This document shows positions 1-9,744 of a stretch of DNA of 64,000 nt, in pieces. Location of the stretch: assembly GCF_022559585.1 (NCBI RefSeq), contig NZ_CP087114.1:1923501-1987500 (forward strand), written 5' to 3'. The notes beneath the pieces were generated by a model. The model did no database searches. It was not told where the DNA came from and saw only the letters and a program-made list of their open reading frames with translations. The stretch is from Bartonella machadoae (GTDB taxonomy: Bacteria > Pseudomonadota > Alphaproteobacteria > Rhizobiales > Rhizobiaceae). Both the position numbers and the translations under genes were made by a program. Every line of letters begins with the position of its first letter. Position 1 is the stretch's first letter.

Positions 1-1567
1 AAGAAACGGTGCAACTTTCTCCATAAAGATCATCATTGAAATCAAACAAATAAGTTTCCAGAAGTGGTGCACCATTTTTAACAACTGTTGGGCGACAACC
101 AAAACTTGCAACCCCATCTCCTTTTTTTGACCAACTTAGACTTTATTTTTAAAAGTAAGTAGCTGATCCAACTGCGACACGGGTTGTACTGTTGCCAAAA
201 TTGCTTTTGCTACTTTTTCATCGCGTCGCATTTGTGCAATTAAAGGTTCAAGCCCATCGAATTTTTCTTGTCCTCGTAAAAACTGGAAAAAAGAAACGGT
301 GCAACTTTCTCCATAAAGATCATCATTGAAATCGAACAAATAAGTTTCCAGAAGTGGCGCACCATTTTTAACAACTGTCGGGCGACAACCAAAACTTGCA
401 ATCCCATCTCCTTTTTTTGACCAACTTAGACTTTATTTTTAAAAGTAAGTAGCTGATCCAACTGCGACACTAGTTGTACTGTTGCCAAGATTGCTTTTGC
501 TGCTTTTTCATCGCGTCGCATTTGTGCAATTAAAGGTTCAAGCCCATCGAATTTTTCTTGTCCTCGTAAAAACTGGAAAAAAGAAACGGTGCAACTTTCT
601 CCATAAAGATCATCATTGAAATCGAACAAATAAGTTTCCAGAAGTGGCGCACCATTTTTAACAACTGTCGGGCGACAACCAAAACTTGCAATCCCATCTC
701 CTTTTTTTGACCAACTTAGACTTTATTTTTAAAAGTAAGTAGCTGATCCAACTGCGACACTAGTTGTACTGTTGCCAAGATTGCTTTTGCTGCTTTTTCA
801 TCGCGTCGCATTTGTGCAATTAAAGGTTCAAGCCCATCGAATTTTTCTTGTCCTCGTAAAAACTGGAAAAAAGAAACGGTGCAACTTTCTCCATAAAGAT
901 CATCATTGAAATCGAACAAATAAGTTTCCAGAAGTGGCGCACCATTTTTAACAACTGTCGGGCGACAACCAAAACTTGCAATCCCATCTCCTTTTTTTGA
1001 CCAACTTAGACTTTATTTTTAAAAGTAAGTAGCTGATCCAACTGCGACACTAGTTGTACTGTTGCCAAGATTGCTTTTGCTGCTTTTTCATCGCGTCGCA
1101 TTTGTGCAATTAAAGGTTCAAGCCCATCGAATTTTTCTTGTCCTCGTAAAAACTGGAAAAAAGAAACGGTGCAACTTTCTCCATAAAGATCATCATTGAA
1201 ATCGAACAAATAAGTTTCCAGAAGTGGCGCACCATTTTTAACAACTGTCGGGCGACAACCAAAACTTGCAATCCCATCTCCTTTTTTTGACCAACTTAGA
1301 CTTTATTTTTAAAAGTAAGTAGCTGATCCAACTGCGACACGGGTTGTACTGTCGCCAAGATTGCTTTTGCTGCTTTTTCATCGCGTTGCATTTGTGCAAT
1401 TAAAGGCTCAAGCCCATCGAATTTTTCTTGCCCTCGTAAAAACTGGAAGAAAGAAACGGTGCAACTTTCTCCATAAAGATCATCATTGAAATCAAACAAA
1501 TAAGTTTCCAGAAGTGGCGCACCATTTTTAACAACTGTCGGGCGACAACCAAAACTTGCAACCCCAT
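1..1567 (-). repeat. Tandem array of the ribF 3' end, 290-bp units
   Basis: A 290-bp unit is repeated head to tail. The rightmost unit (1278-1567) is the genuine 3' end of ribF. Further units are 988-1277, 698-987, 408-697 and 118-407, and a partial unit (1-117) is cut by the window edge. Each unit holds the last ~90 ribF codons plus about 18 bp of downstream sequence. At each junction the downstream stretch ending in AAAAAAAGGA is fused to the codons for D-G-(I/V)-A-S-F-G. The copies are nearly identical, so the array is young or homogenised. The outermost complete copy keeps a Pro codon found in the parent where the three middle copies have Leu, and also has Val in place of Ala. The array may continue beyond the window. 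Confidence 0.95.
118..1277 (-). pseudogene. Four promoterless ribF C-terminal fragments
   Basis: Four consecutive copies of the C-terminal part of the riboflavin kinase domain follow ribF. In each copy the reading frame that matches RibF meets an in-frame TAA just upstream of the duplicated segment, and no ATG lies between that stop and the RibF-like codons. The only internal start is a TTG inside the domain, giving 67 codons. No Shine-Dalgarno sequence fits that TTG. I therefore read them as non-coding duplicates, although each keeps the original stop codon and the residues are conserved. Translation of a 67-residue fragment cannot be excluded from sequence. Confidence 0.8.
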
Positions 1568-2297
1568 CATGTAAAACACCATTGGCACGACGCAAACGTA
1601 CCGCATAAACACCATGCGCCAAATTGGCTTGAAAAGGCAACATCTGATTAGCGGTTGGAAATCCCAACAGGCGTCCTAGTTTTTCACCCTGAATAACATT
1701 TGCACGCACGCGATAATGATAGCCTAACAAATGAGCTGCTTTTTCGACCATTCCCTGTGAAAGCAGCTTACGAATAGAACTTGAAGAAACAATCACCTGT
1801 TGTTGCTCTTGTGTGTGAGAAACACAAGGAACGAGCACAACCTCAAAACCGCATTGTTTTCCCCTTTGACAAAGAAGCTGTGCATTTCCACTTTTCTGAT
1901 GACCAAAGTGAAAATTTTCACCTGTTACGACAACGGAAACATCAAAAACTTGTTTTAAAATCATATGGATAAATTGGTCGGCTGCAAGAGCAGCAAAATC
2001 TGCATCAAAGGGCTGTTCAATCACCCCATTAAATCCCATGATTTTAAAGATTTCAGCTTTTTCAGCGGCTTGTGTCAAGCGATCAACAGGAGCAGAAGGG
2101 CAAAAAAAACTTCTTGGATGTGGCTCAAAGGTTAGAACAACCGCGGGTTTATTTTTCATCCGCGCGAAATCAAGCGCGGCTTGCAGCACTGCCTGATGTC
2201 CACAATGAACACCATCAAAGTTTCCAAGTGCCAACACGGCTCCTCGCCAAGGCAAAGGAAGCCTATCAATCCCCTGAAGACGCAAAAAATCAGACAT
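1296..2297 (-). CDS. ribF: Bifunctional riboflavin kinase / FAD synthetase RibF
   Basis: RibF phosphorylates riboflavin to FMN and adenylates FMN to FAD in the cytoplasm. From the ATG at 2297 it is 333 residues, the usual size. The N-terminal nucleotidyltransferase motif GNFDGVHCGH is at residues 25-34, and the kinase-domain motif GFPTAN lies near residue 200. I chose 2297 because this ATG overlaps the stop of the upstream HAD gene (TAATG), which suggests translational coupling. An in-frame ATG at 2312 would add five residues. The 3' end is the parent of the 290-bp array, and the gene itself is intact. The neighbouring HAD-family gene is a common partner of ribF in Rhizobiales. Confidence 0.95.
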   Translation of the reverse strand: MSDFLRLQGIDRLPLPWRGAVLALGNFDGVHCGHQAVLQAALDFARMKNKPAVVLTFEPHPRSFFCPSAPVDRLTQAAEKAEIFKIMGFNGVIEQPFDADFAALAADQFIHMILKQVFDVSVVVTGENFHFGHQKSGNAQLLCQRGKQCGFEVVLVPCVSHTQEQQQVIVSSSSIRKLLSQGMVEKAAHLLGYHYRVRANVIQGEKLGRLLGFPTANQMLPFQANLAHGVYAVRLRRANGVLHDGVASFGCRPTVVKNGAPLLETYLFDFNDDLYGESCTVSFFQFLRGQEKFDGLEPLIAQMQRDEKAAKAILATVQPVSQLDQLLTFKNKV

Positions 2298-3142
2298 TAT
2301 TGCAGGGCCCACATGATGGCTTGTGGCTTATAACCATGACGTTCAAGAAAAGAGTACAAAGCTTGTTTATCCACGACACCATTTTGCATATAGTCATAAC
2401 GATGAATTCCCCCCATAATATAAAGGGCATCAAGACCAAAATGGACAGCCCCTTTAATATCGGTCAAAAGACCATCACCAATAGCTAACACCTGTTTTTT
2501 TTCTGCTGTTCCACGAATTTTTTGCAATTTTTCAAAGGCACATTCATAAATAGGTGCATAAGGCTTACCAGCAATACGAACCTCTCCCCCTAATTGTTGG
2601 TAAAGACGCGCCAACGCACCAGCACACCAAAATTCCTGATGCCCGTAATGAACGATTACATCAGGGTTAGCACAAATGAAAGGCAAATTACGCGCTCGCA
2701 GACGGTGAAACATCTCCTCATAAGCAGAGGGCTCTTCATCAAGATCTTCAAGAAAACCACTACAAACCACGACAGAAGCTTCCCATTCCTCAACCAGTTC
2801 ACACTCTAACCCTTCAAACAACATCAAATCCCGCTGCTGACCAATAAAAAAAACTTTACGCGGTGCGGCACGAATAAGATCGCGCGTCACATCCCCTGAT
2901 GTGATAATAGCATCATAATAATCACTATGCACATTCATGTTTTGTAATTGCGCAATGACATTGTCCCGTGGTCGAGGTGAATTGGTCAATAAAATGACAC
3001 TTTTTCCCATCTGTCGAATTTCGTGCAAAACTTTCAATGCCGGTTCAAATGCATGCACACCATTATGCACAACACCCCAAACATCGCAAAAAACAGCATC
3101 GTAATGCGCTATAACAGTCTCAATATGGGTAAGTTCATTCAT
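2297..3142 (-). CDS. HAD-superfamily class IIA hydrolase
   Basis: A cytoplasmic phosphatase-type protein of 281 residues in the HAD class IIA family (the TIGR01459 type often found beside ribF). The nucleophile motif is at residues 20-25 (D-V-W-G-V-V), with Trp where many relatives have a second Asp. The C-terminal metal-binding motif GDGLLTDIKGA is present. The substrate is unknown. I chose the ATG at 3142 because an AGG lies six bases upstream and the family N-terminus begins close to this point; an in-frame ATG at 3166 would add eight residues. It is the first gene of the pair with ribF and overlaps it by one base. Confidence 0.85.
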   Translation of the reverse strand: MNELTHIETVIAHYDAVFCDVWGVVHNGVHAFEPALKVLHEIRQMGKSVILLTNSPRPRDNVIAQLQNMNVHSDYYDAIITSGDVTRDLIRAAPRKVFFIGQQRDLMLFEGLECELVEEWEASVVVCSGFLEDLDEEPSAYEEMFHRLRARNLPFICANPDVIVHYGHQEFWCAGALARLYQQLGGEVRIAGKPYAPIYECAFEKLQKIRGTAEKKQVLAIGDGLLTDIKGAVHFGLDALYIMGGIHRYDYMQNGVVDKQALYSFLERHGYKPQAIMWALQ

Positions 3143-4224
3143 CTTGCACCTGTTTAATATATTCACTCTTTATCAAACTGTCTTTTACTTAAAAATGACT
3201 TATCAAAAAACTATTCTTCTATCTCTTGCTTTCTCAAAATTCTCTTTTTTCTCTACAGTTTCTCAAACATGAAGACAGAAAATCATTTTTTTGTCCGTAT
3301 AACTTTTTATCATCAAAGATGATCTGAGTTATACATGAGGAAAACAAGAATTATAAAAGAATATTCTTTTATAATTTATTGATTTCTATATTTTTTGGAT
3401 ATTAAATTCTTGGGTGGTTTCATATATGAAACACAAAGAGAAGGCAATTTCTTTTGTATTTTCTTAACTGTTTAAAAAGCATTCTTACGCTAGAAAGAAT
3501 TCTACCCCTCAGCAATAGAATAGAGCACCAAAGAGCGTAGCGTATCGTTCAAAAATGGAGCATGCATATTAACAAATGCGCTCTTCCTGTAACATTCATT
3601 GATAAAAGTCTTGAGAGGAAACAATAGGCTTATGCCCCTCAATCTTCCATTCCTTCAATGATCTCAGGAGTCTTAGTACCATATCCCCCACCCTATCTAT
3701 AAAGACAAAGGATGCGCAGATGAATGAAAACACAATTCTAAAATTTCAAAAGTATCAAGAGTATAATGTATTTTGAAGAGCAAACAATAACTCTGCAATT
3801 GCCTCTAACAAAGGAGAAGTTGCATGTTTTCTTGCTATTCTGTAACGAAAAAAGTCCTTTCTACGCATAAAGCGATACCCACTAATTGAGGAAAAGGAAA
3901 AGAGAAAGGAGATCCTTTGCTAAATCATCGCGACAGTGAAGAAAAGTTTCAAGGCAAATACAGCAAACTTTTCCCGCACGACACCCGAAAAAAGAAGACG
4001 TATTGAAGGACACACTCTTCATTTTTCTCCTTAGGAATTCGTCAATCAATCCAAACTATATTAAAAATTATAAAAAAATAAATTTTTCATCCGCTTTACG
4101 GATATTGTAGTTCAAGAAATCTTTTTAGAATCTAGAGTTTAGAACAGACGCGCAACAAACAGCCGTTGCACAATCGCATCATATATGAAGGCTATTCTAG
4201 GTTTTGGCACTCCATCTCTCAGGA
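3143..4224. other. Intergenic region without recognisable genes
   Basis: AT-rich sequence with frequent stops in all frames. I see no coding region, RNA gene or clear repeat. It separates the ribF pair from the integrase relic and presumably holds the promoter of the HAD-ribF pair near its left end, but I cannot name promoter boxes with confidence. Confidence 0.6.
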
Positions 4225-4745
4225 GATCTTATAACAGACTTGTCATACGTTTAGGCAAGATATTGATTTATAACGATAATTCATCGTTTTCGAGATTGAA
4301 TGAGAGATCCCAATATCCTAAAATTTTCTCACTTCAATCCTGCTTATGGTAAAGCAATCAAAACCATCCCCTTGCACGTCATAAGTGGGATTATCGTGTG
4401 GATAAAAAGAAGAAAGGAGTAAACATGCCTGTTATGAATCATTTCAAAGCAAGAGCTGTCGCAACATGAGGGCTAGCAACAAAGCATGATGGTGTCGGCT
4501 TGCACCTTCATAAGCGCAAAGATAATGGTTCCCAATGGATTTTACACGATACCATCCACGAGCAGAGTCGTGAAATGGACTTGGGTGCTTTAAGAAATAT
4601 CTCTTAAAAAAAGCCCGTGAATTGGCAACTGGGTGGCGTTCTGTTTTGCATGAGGGGCGTGCCCCTAAAGAGCGTGACAAACAAAAGCGTGAGACAATAC
4701 GCAATCTCCATTATTTAAAAGATATCGCTTTAGATACTGTTAGCA
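4225..4745 (+). pseudogene. Integrase relic A (N-terminal half)
   Basis: A decayed tyrosine-recombinase gene of the P4-like type. From the ATG at 4425, conceptual translation with frame corrections gives an arm-binding N-terminus: M-P-V-M-N-H, then G-L-H-L-H-K-R-K-D-N-G-S-Q-W, then K-K-A-R-E-L-A-T and E-R-D-K-Q-K-R-E-T. A TGA stop falls early in the frame (near 4468). A good Shine-Dalgarno (GAAAGGAG) precedes the ATG. The ~200 bp upstream (ATTGATTTATAACGATAAT onward) recurs at the other relics at 38.9, 48.8, 50.0 and 52.2 kb. The catalytic half is missing here. Confidence 0.7.
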
Positions 4746-5688
4746 GCACCTGATATTAAACTGATACTTTTTGAGTGATCTTCCGCAAAAATACGCCATT
4801 ACTCCAGAGCTTATACAAAATACAGTGAACCAAAAAACTGTTTAATTCTGTTAGCGTTTTCCTTCTTTTCTCGATTTTCTTACAATTTTTAAAGATCAAG
4901 GGATGTAAAGGTTCTTTTTTCCTCTCCGCTTTTTTCAAACCGCAAATTGGCTAACCCTCAATCTCCCTCGTATTTTTTGCCTTGCTTTATATTTTTTCCC
5001 TGCAAATCGTCAATTTTTATCCTCTGTCGGTGAAAGAAAAGGAGGAGAAAAGATAATGCTGCTCTTTTGTCATAACCATCATTTCTTCTCCAAACCCCAT
5101 GCATCAAGGCTCATTCTGTTCACAAAACCACAAAGAATTTCTTTTATAAAGAATTTCTTTTATAATGCGCTTTACTGATAAAGAGCATTTTTATCGATTG
5201 TTTTGTTACAAACCAAACAAGAACAAAAAGACCCTATCACGGCTTCATTCCATTCTGTTAAAGTAAATCGCTGTGTTTCATAAAATTCTACACCCCATCA
5301 TTGAAGAGGATGCACAATTCTTCATCCCTCATCTATGAACTCGATTATTTAAAAAACACCGTTCATCACTTCTATACTTCTATAGCATCTGAATAAAATA
5401 AGAGTTTTTTTGATAGAATTGTCGAAACATTATATTGTATAAATGTTGTGTAAACATCGCATTGCGTCAATAATAGCTGTTTATGTAAACAATAACTCTA
5501 GCAACAACTCTCAATGCGAAGTCGTTTTGAGAATACCCATATCTTAAAATGGGGAGCAAATCCCTCTCTCTTTGTGAGAAACAGACCCATAGATTCTCAT
5601 ACTTTTTTCACTTTACTCTTTGGTTTGTTTCAGTTTGCTTTATAAAGTTCACAATCGCAATATCAGGGAAATATGGCTATCACTCTCC
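4746..5688. other. Intergenic region, no gene seen
   Basis: AT-rich non-coding sequence between integrase relic A and the nuclease-like gene. Apart from a short 16-bp direct repeat I see nothing that I can name. It lies downstream of the minus-strand nuclease gene, so its right end should contain that gene's 3' untranslated region. Confidence 0.5.
5132..5163. repeat. 16-bp direct repeat, two copies
   Basis: AAAGAATTTCTTTTAT occurs twice back to back (5132-5147 and 5148-5163). Each unit contains the palindrome AAAGAATTTCTTT-like core. No function is evident. Confidence 0.7.
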
Positions 5689-6444
5689 TTACAAACCCGC
5701 AAAGGGGTTGTAAGATCCATTATCCCGTCTCCACTGTAAAGGTTCGGTGAATTCACTCGACCAAAGACCAATTTTGTTGTTGCGTGCTGTTTCTTGCGCA
5801 GTCCGATACTGTGTTGGAAAAGGATTTTTGCTCTCTTTTGAAAGCACGAACATGCCTTCTGTAAGACCCGCTTCAGCTAAATCCACCCCATTAACAAAAC
5901 ATTGTGCATAGGAAATCCCATTGTCGATAAGGGCCTGTTGACAAGATAAATTCTGACCAAGTGTTTTGGTAACAAGCCAAGCTGTTGTAACCGCACCACA
6001 AGGCCATTCTTGACCGTTCAGTTTTGCCCTTTGACGTGGTGCACAAGTATCGACACCATAAAGATGAATATTGCGAACAATATTTTTACGCCAAGATTGT
6101 GCAACAGGAGTCACCAGTTTAAATGTAACACCACTGGTCACCAATGCCTTACCCTGGAAAGCAGTGCTATTCTTCAGTAAAACATTGTTCTGCAAAGGAA
6201 GAGTCGGTCCGGTTTTTGTTAATTGCTGTTTGGTGATCGTCTCCATGGACTTATTCTCTTGCAAAGGCAAACCAACAACGCCCTCTTGCACACCGACAAT
6301 ATCTTGCATTATAAATGTTTTGAAAACATCAATATCGACTTTATCTTTATATTGGTACATCCCCCATAATAGAGAACCCATGATATAAACAATAACGATG
6401 AATCTAAAGTGCACGCGTTTAATACATTTGCTCAAAAAATTCAT
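5689..6444 (-). CDS. Membrane-anchored nuclease-like (SNase-fold) protein
   Basis: A 251-residue protein with a single N-terminal membrane segment (about residues 11-28) and a C-terminal region resembling the staphylococcal nuclease / thermonuclease family. The matching stretch begins at Y-G-V-D-T-C-A-P-R-Q-R, continues with G-Q-E-W-P-C-G, and ends with A-R-x-x-K-I-G-L-W. Four cysteines probably form disulfides in the periplasm. Not all catalytic residues of the family are obvious, so activity is uncertain. The start is supported by AAAGGA nine bases upstream. The gene is divergent from the virB operon, and a role in secretion is unproven. Confidence 0.65.
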   Translation of the reverse strand: MNFLSKCIKRVHFRFIVIVYIMGSLLWGMYQYKDKVDIDVFKTFIMQDIVGVQEGVVGLPLQENKSMETITKQQLTKTGPTLPLQNNVLLKNSTAFQGKALVTSGVTFKLVTPVAQSWRKNIVRNIHLYGVDTCAPRQRAKLNGQEWPCGAVTTAWLVTKTLGQNLSCQQALIDNGISYAQCFVNGVDLAEAGLTEGMFVLSKESKNPFPTQYRTAQETARNNKIGLWSSEFTEPLQWRRDNGSYNPFAGL

Positions 6445-6754
6445 TATTTCTTTGTCCTTTCACATTTTTACCAACACCCTTCTTAAATCTTGAAAAAGAA
6501 TTTTTAAGGAGGTCTTTTGCAAATTAACTCTGCGAAGAGATACAACTTAAAATTGCCATTTTTATGTAGAACAATCTTAAGATGAGAAAACTTTTATCTC
6601 TCGGCAAAAGCAGGGTGAAAAGAAACAGAACCACTCTGAGAGCTTTTATAAATGAGAAACAGAGGAGCACCCTATAAGCTGTAAAGCAATAAGGCTCTTC
6701 AGGAGAGATGAAAGAACATCCGAAGCTAAATAATTCTTTTTAAAGAGAGGACAA
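6445..6754 (+). promoter_or_regulatory. Divergent intergenic region upstream of virB2
   Basis: This 310-bp gap must contain the promoters for the virB operon (rightward) and the nuclease-like gene (leftward). A GAGAGGA Shine-Dalgarno sits just before the virB2 ATG. In Bartonella the virB operon is known to be activated by the BatR/BatS two-component system. I cannot point to a BatR site or certain -35/-10 boxes here. Confidence 0.4.
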
Positions 6755-7072
6755 ATGACAGACAGTAGATCCAAAAACATTATGTTTATCGTCATTATGC
6801 TGCTTTTAATCTCCATCATTGTCGGGGATCCTTCTTATGCCGCTAATGCTGATACGGGTGGACTAGGGAAACTTGATGGTGTTTTACAAAATATTGTTTC
6901 GATGATGACGGGAACAACGGCAAGGCTTATTGCAATTATATGTGTTGTTGCAGTGGGGATTGGCTGGATGTATGGCTTTATTGATTTACGCAAAGCCGCT
7001 TACTGTATTATCGGCATTGGTATTGTTTTTGGTGCATCTGCTCTCGTTGATAAATTAACAGGCGGGACATAA
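6755..7072 (+). CDS. virB2: VirB2 major pilin of the T4SS
   Basis: A 105-residue hydrophobic prepilin. The signal peptide (about residues 1-30) ends at S-Y-A-A-N-A. The mature part has two membrane helices (about residues 50-70 and 80-98) joined by a short basic loop (D-L-R-K-A), the hallmark of VirB2-type cyclic or linear pilins. Mature VirB2 forms the extracellular pilus and sits in the inner membrane before assembly. It is the first gene of the operon, and its stop is directly followed by the virB3 ATG at 7073. Confidence 0.93.
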   Translation: MTDSRSKNIMFIVIMLLLISIIVGDPSYAANADTGGLGKLDGVLQNIVSMMTGTTARLIAIICVVAVGIGWMYGFIDLRKAAYCIIGIGIVFGASALVDKLTGGT

Positions 7073-7384
7073 ATGAACGAAGATACCCTTTTCCTTGCTT
7101 GTACAAGACCGGTCATGTTTGCCGGTGTGACAATGGAAGCAATGGCTCTCAATATCATGGCGACAACGATTCTTTTTGTTTTGACCAGTGATTTTACAAT
7201 GTTTGGTTTAGGGGTTGGTATGCACTTTGTTTTGCGTGAAATAACAAAACATGATCACAATCAATTTCGCGTGTTGTTTGCTTGGCTTAATACACGAGGA
7301 AAACAAAAAAATGTTGAGAGATGGGGAGGAGGGTCAACTTCCCCATTACGTCTTATCCGCAATTATAAGGAATTAACTCAGTGA
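7073..7384 (+). CDS. virB3: VirB3 inner-membrane T4SS component
   Basis: A 103-residue inner-membrane protein with the VirB3 pattern: a short N-terminus with T-R-P-x-M-F-A-G-V, then a long hydrophobic stretch (about residues 22-55), then a basic cytoplasmic tail with K-H-D-x-N-Q-F-R. VirB3 works with VirB4 in pilus biogenesis. The ATG follows the virB2 stop with no gap. The final TGA overlaps the GTG start of virB4. Confidence 0.92.
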   Translation: MNEDTLFLACTRPVMFAGVTMEAMALNIMATTILFVLTSDFTMFGLGVGMHFVLREITKHDHNQFRVLFAWLNTRGKQKNVERWGGGSTSPLRLIRNYKELTQ

Positions 7385-9744
7385 AACCCATGTCTATCAT
7401 GAAACGAGAAACTTTTCCTGAAGACTATATTCCCTATATACGTCATGTCAACCAGCATGTCATTGCCTTAAATTCACGCTGCTTAATGACGGTCATAACT
7501 CTTGAAGGGGTCAATTTTGATACTGCAGATATTGATCAATTAAATTCCTTACATAACCAATTAAACACTCTTTTAAAAAATATTGCCGATGAACGTGTTG
7601 CTTTATATTCTCACATCATTCGTCGTCGCGAAACGATCTATCCAGAGGGATGTTTTTCTTCATCTTTTGCCGCAACATTGGATGCAAAATACAAAAAGAA
7701 GATGGTTTCGCAAGAACTTTATAGAAATGATCTGTTTGTTTCACTGCTTTGGAATCCGGCATCAGATAAGACAGAACAACTGGCTTCATTTTTTCAACGC
7801 TTAACAAAAGCGAAGAAAACGCAATGTGAACCGGATGAGGAAGCCATTCGTAGAATTGAAGAATTAAGCCGCGATTTTATAGAAGGTTTGGAGGCCTATA
7901 ACGCACGCCTCTTATCCCTCTATGAACATGATGGTCTGTTATTTTCTGAACAAAGTGAATTTCTACACCAATTGGTAGGAGGAAGACGTGAACGTATTCC
8001 TCTCACCTTTGGGACTATTGCCTCAACGATTTATTCAGATCGTGTTATTTTTGGTAAAGAAATTATCGAAATTCGTCATGAAAGCAATGAACGCTTTGTT
8101 GGTATTTTTGGCTGGAAAGAATATCCCTCTAAAACACGCCCTGGCATGACGAGTGAATTGCTAACCGCCCCGTTTGAATTTATCCTCACACAATCCTTTG
8201 TCTTTAAGAGTAAAGCGGCTGCTGGGACCATTATGAGCCGCAAACAAAATCAAATGATTAATGCAGCGGATCGTGCGAGCTCACAAGTTGATGCCCTTGA
8301 TGAAGCGCTTGATGATTTAGAGTCCAATCGTTTTGTCTTAGGCGAACACCATCTCTCTCTCGCTGTTTTTGCTAATCATCCTAAAATATTGGCTGAAAAT
8401 CTCTCAAAAGCACGCTCTGCTTTAACCAATGGTGGAGCTGTTATTGCTAGGGAAGATTTAGGATTGGAAGCGGCATGGTGGGCGCAATTGCCTGGAAACT
8501 TTAGCTATCGTGCGCGTTCTGGAGCCATTACCAGCAGGAATTTTGCCGCCCTATCACCGTTCCATTCCTTTCCCCTTGGACAACTTGAGGGCAATGTTTG
8601 GGGGGCTGCGGTAGCATTATTAAAAACACAAGCGAGTTCTCCATATTATTTTAATTTTCATTATGGCGACCTTGGCAATACCTTTGTTTGCGGTCCCTCT
8701 GGATCTGGTAAAACGGTTATTGTGAATTTTCTTCTTGCCCAATTACAAAAGCACAACCCAACAATGGTTTTTTTTGACAAAGATCAAGGCGCAGAGATTT
8801 TTGTACGTGCGGGAGGTGGAAAATACAAACCTTTAAAAAATGGGCAACCTACGGGCATTTCCCCTTTAAAAGGCCTAGAATATAATGAAAAGAACAAAGT
8901 CTTTCTTCGCAATTGGGTGTTAAAACTTGTCTGTCCTGAAGAGCAAACGGTAACAGAACAAGAGCGACAAGATATCGCCAAAGCGATAGATTCCTTAGAA
9001 ACTTTGCCCCGTTCCCAACGCTCTCTTGGTGCTCTTCAACTGTTTTTTGATAACACATCAAAAGAAGGCATTGCCATACGGCTACAACCTTGGATTAGAG
9101 GCAATGCCCTAGGGTGGGTTTTTGATAATGATCAAGATGATCTTCATTTAGATGCCCAATTTATTGGTTACGATATGACCGATTTCTTAGACAATGAAGA
9201 AATTCGGCGTCCCTTGATGATGTATCTGTTTCACCGCATTCTCGATCTTATTGATGGGCGTCGCATTATTATTGTCATTGATGAATTCTGGAAAGCCCTT
9301 GAAGACGATTCCTTTAAAGCTTTTGCGCAAGACCGTCTCAAAACAATCCGTAAACAAAACGGTATGATGCTCTTTGCAACGCAAAGCCCTAGAGATGCTT
9401 TGAACTCAACGATAGCACACACAATTATTGAACAATGTCCCACGCAAATATTTTTTCCCAATCAAAAAGCCAATTACAACGATTATGTTGAAAATTTCAA
9501 ACTAACGGAACGTGAATTTGAACTGATCCAATCAGAATTAAGTAGAGAATCCCGTCGTTTTCTCATCAAGCAGGGACAAAATTCTGTCGTTGCCGAACTC
9601 AATCTACGGGGATTAAACGACGAGATAGCTGTCTTGAGTGGCACAACCAAAAATATTGAACTGATGCACCAAATTATCAACGAATATGGAAGCGATCCCA
9701 ATACATGGCTGCCCATATTTCACCAAAGGAGAGAAAATCAATGA
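7381..9744 (+). CDS. virB4: VirB4 ATPase of the T4SS
   Basis: A 787-residue ATPase that energises pilus assembly and substrate transfer at the inner membrane. Walker A G-P-S-G-S-G-K-T is at about residues 438-445 and Walker B I-I-V-I-D-E-F-W at about 627-634. The N-terminal CagE/TrbE/VirB domain is complete. The GTG at 7381 is favoured by AAGGA nine bases upstream and by a four-base overlap with the virB3 stop. ATG codons at 7390 and 7399 are alternatives. The stop overlaps the virB5 start as ATGA. Confidence 0.96.
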   Translation: MKPMSIMKRETFPEDYIPYIRHVNQHVIALNSRCLMTVITLEGVNFDTADIDQLNSLHNQLNTLLKNIADERVALYSHIIRRRETIYPEGCFSSSFAATLDAKYKKKMVSQELYRNDLFVSLLWNPASDKTEQLASFFQRLTKAKKTQCEPDEEAIRRIEELSRDFIEGLEAYNARLLSLYEHDGLLFSEQSEFLHQLVGGRRERIPLTFGTIASTIYSDRVIFGKEIIEIRHESNERFVGIFGWKEYPSKTRPGMTSELLTAPFEFILTQSFVFKSKAAAGTIMSRKQNQMINAADRASSQVDALDEALDDLESNRFVLGEHHLSLAVFANHPKILAENLSKARSALTNGGAVIAREDLGLEAAWWAQLPGNFSYRARSGAITSRNFAALSPFHSFPLGQLEGNVWGAAVALLKTQASSPYYFNFHYGDLGNTFVCGPSGSGKTVIVNFLLAQLQKHNPTMVFFDKDQGAEIFVRAGGGKYKPLKNGQPTGISPLKGLEYNEKNKVFLRNWVLKLVCPEEQTVTEQERQDIAKAIDSLETLPRSQRSLGALQLFFDNTSKEGIAIRLQPWIRGNALGWVFDNDQDDLHLDAQFIGYDMTDFLDNEEIRRPLMMYLFHRILDLIDGRRIIIVIDEFWKALEDDSFKAFAQDRLKTIRKQNGMMLFATQSPRDALNSTIAHTIIEQCPTQIFFPNQKANYNDYVENFKLTEREFELIQSELSRESRRFLIKQGQNSVVAELNLRGLNDEIAVLSGTTKNIELMHQIINEYGSDPNTWLPIFHQRRENQ

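Noticed and set aside
136..1209. Four 67-codon minus-strand frames as separate genes
   Set aside because: They start at an internal TTG inside a ribF tail duplicate without a ribosome binding site; treated as gene fragments in a tandem array.
1..1567. CRISPR-like array
   Set aside because: Units are 290 bp, contiguous and coding-derived; there are no short repeats with unique spacers and no cas genes.
4444..4704. 86-codon minus-strand frame
   Set aside because: It is the antisense of integrase relic A, whose plus-strand translation is clearly family-like.
5132..5163. 16-bp direct repeat as a regulator site for virB
   Set aside because: It is 1.6 kb away, downstream of a minus-strand gene, and not repeated near virB2.
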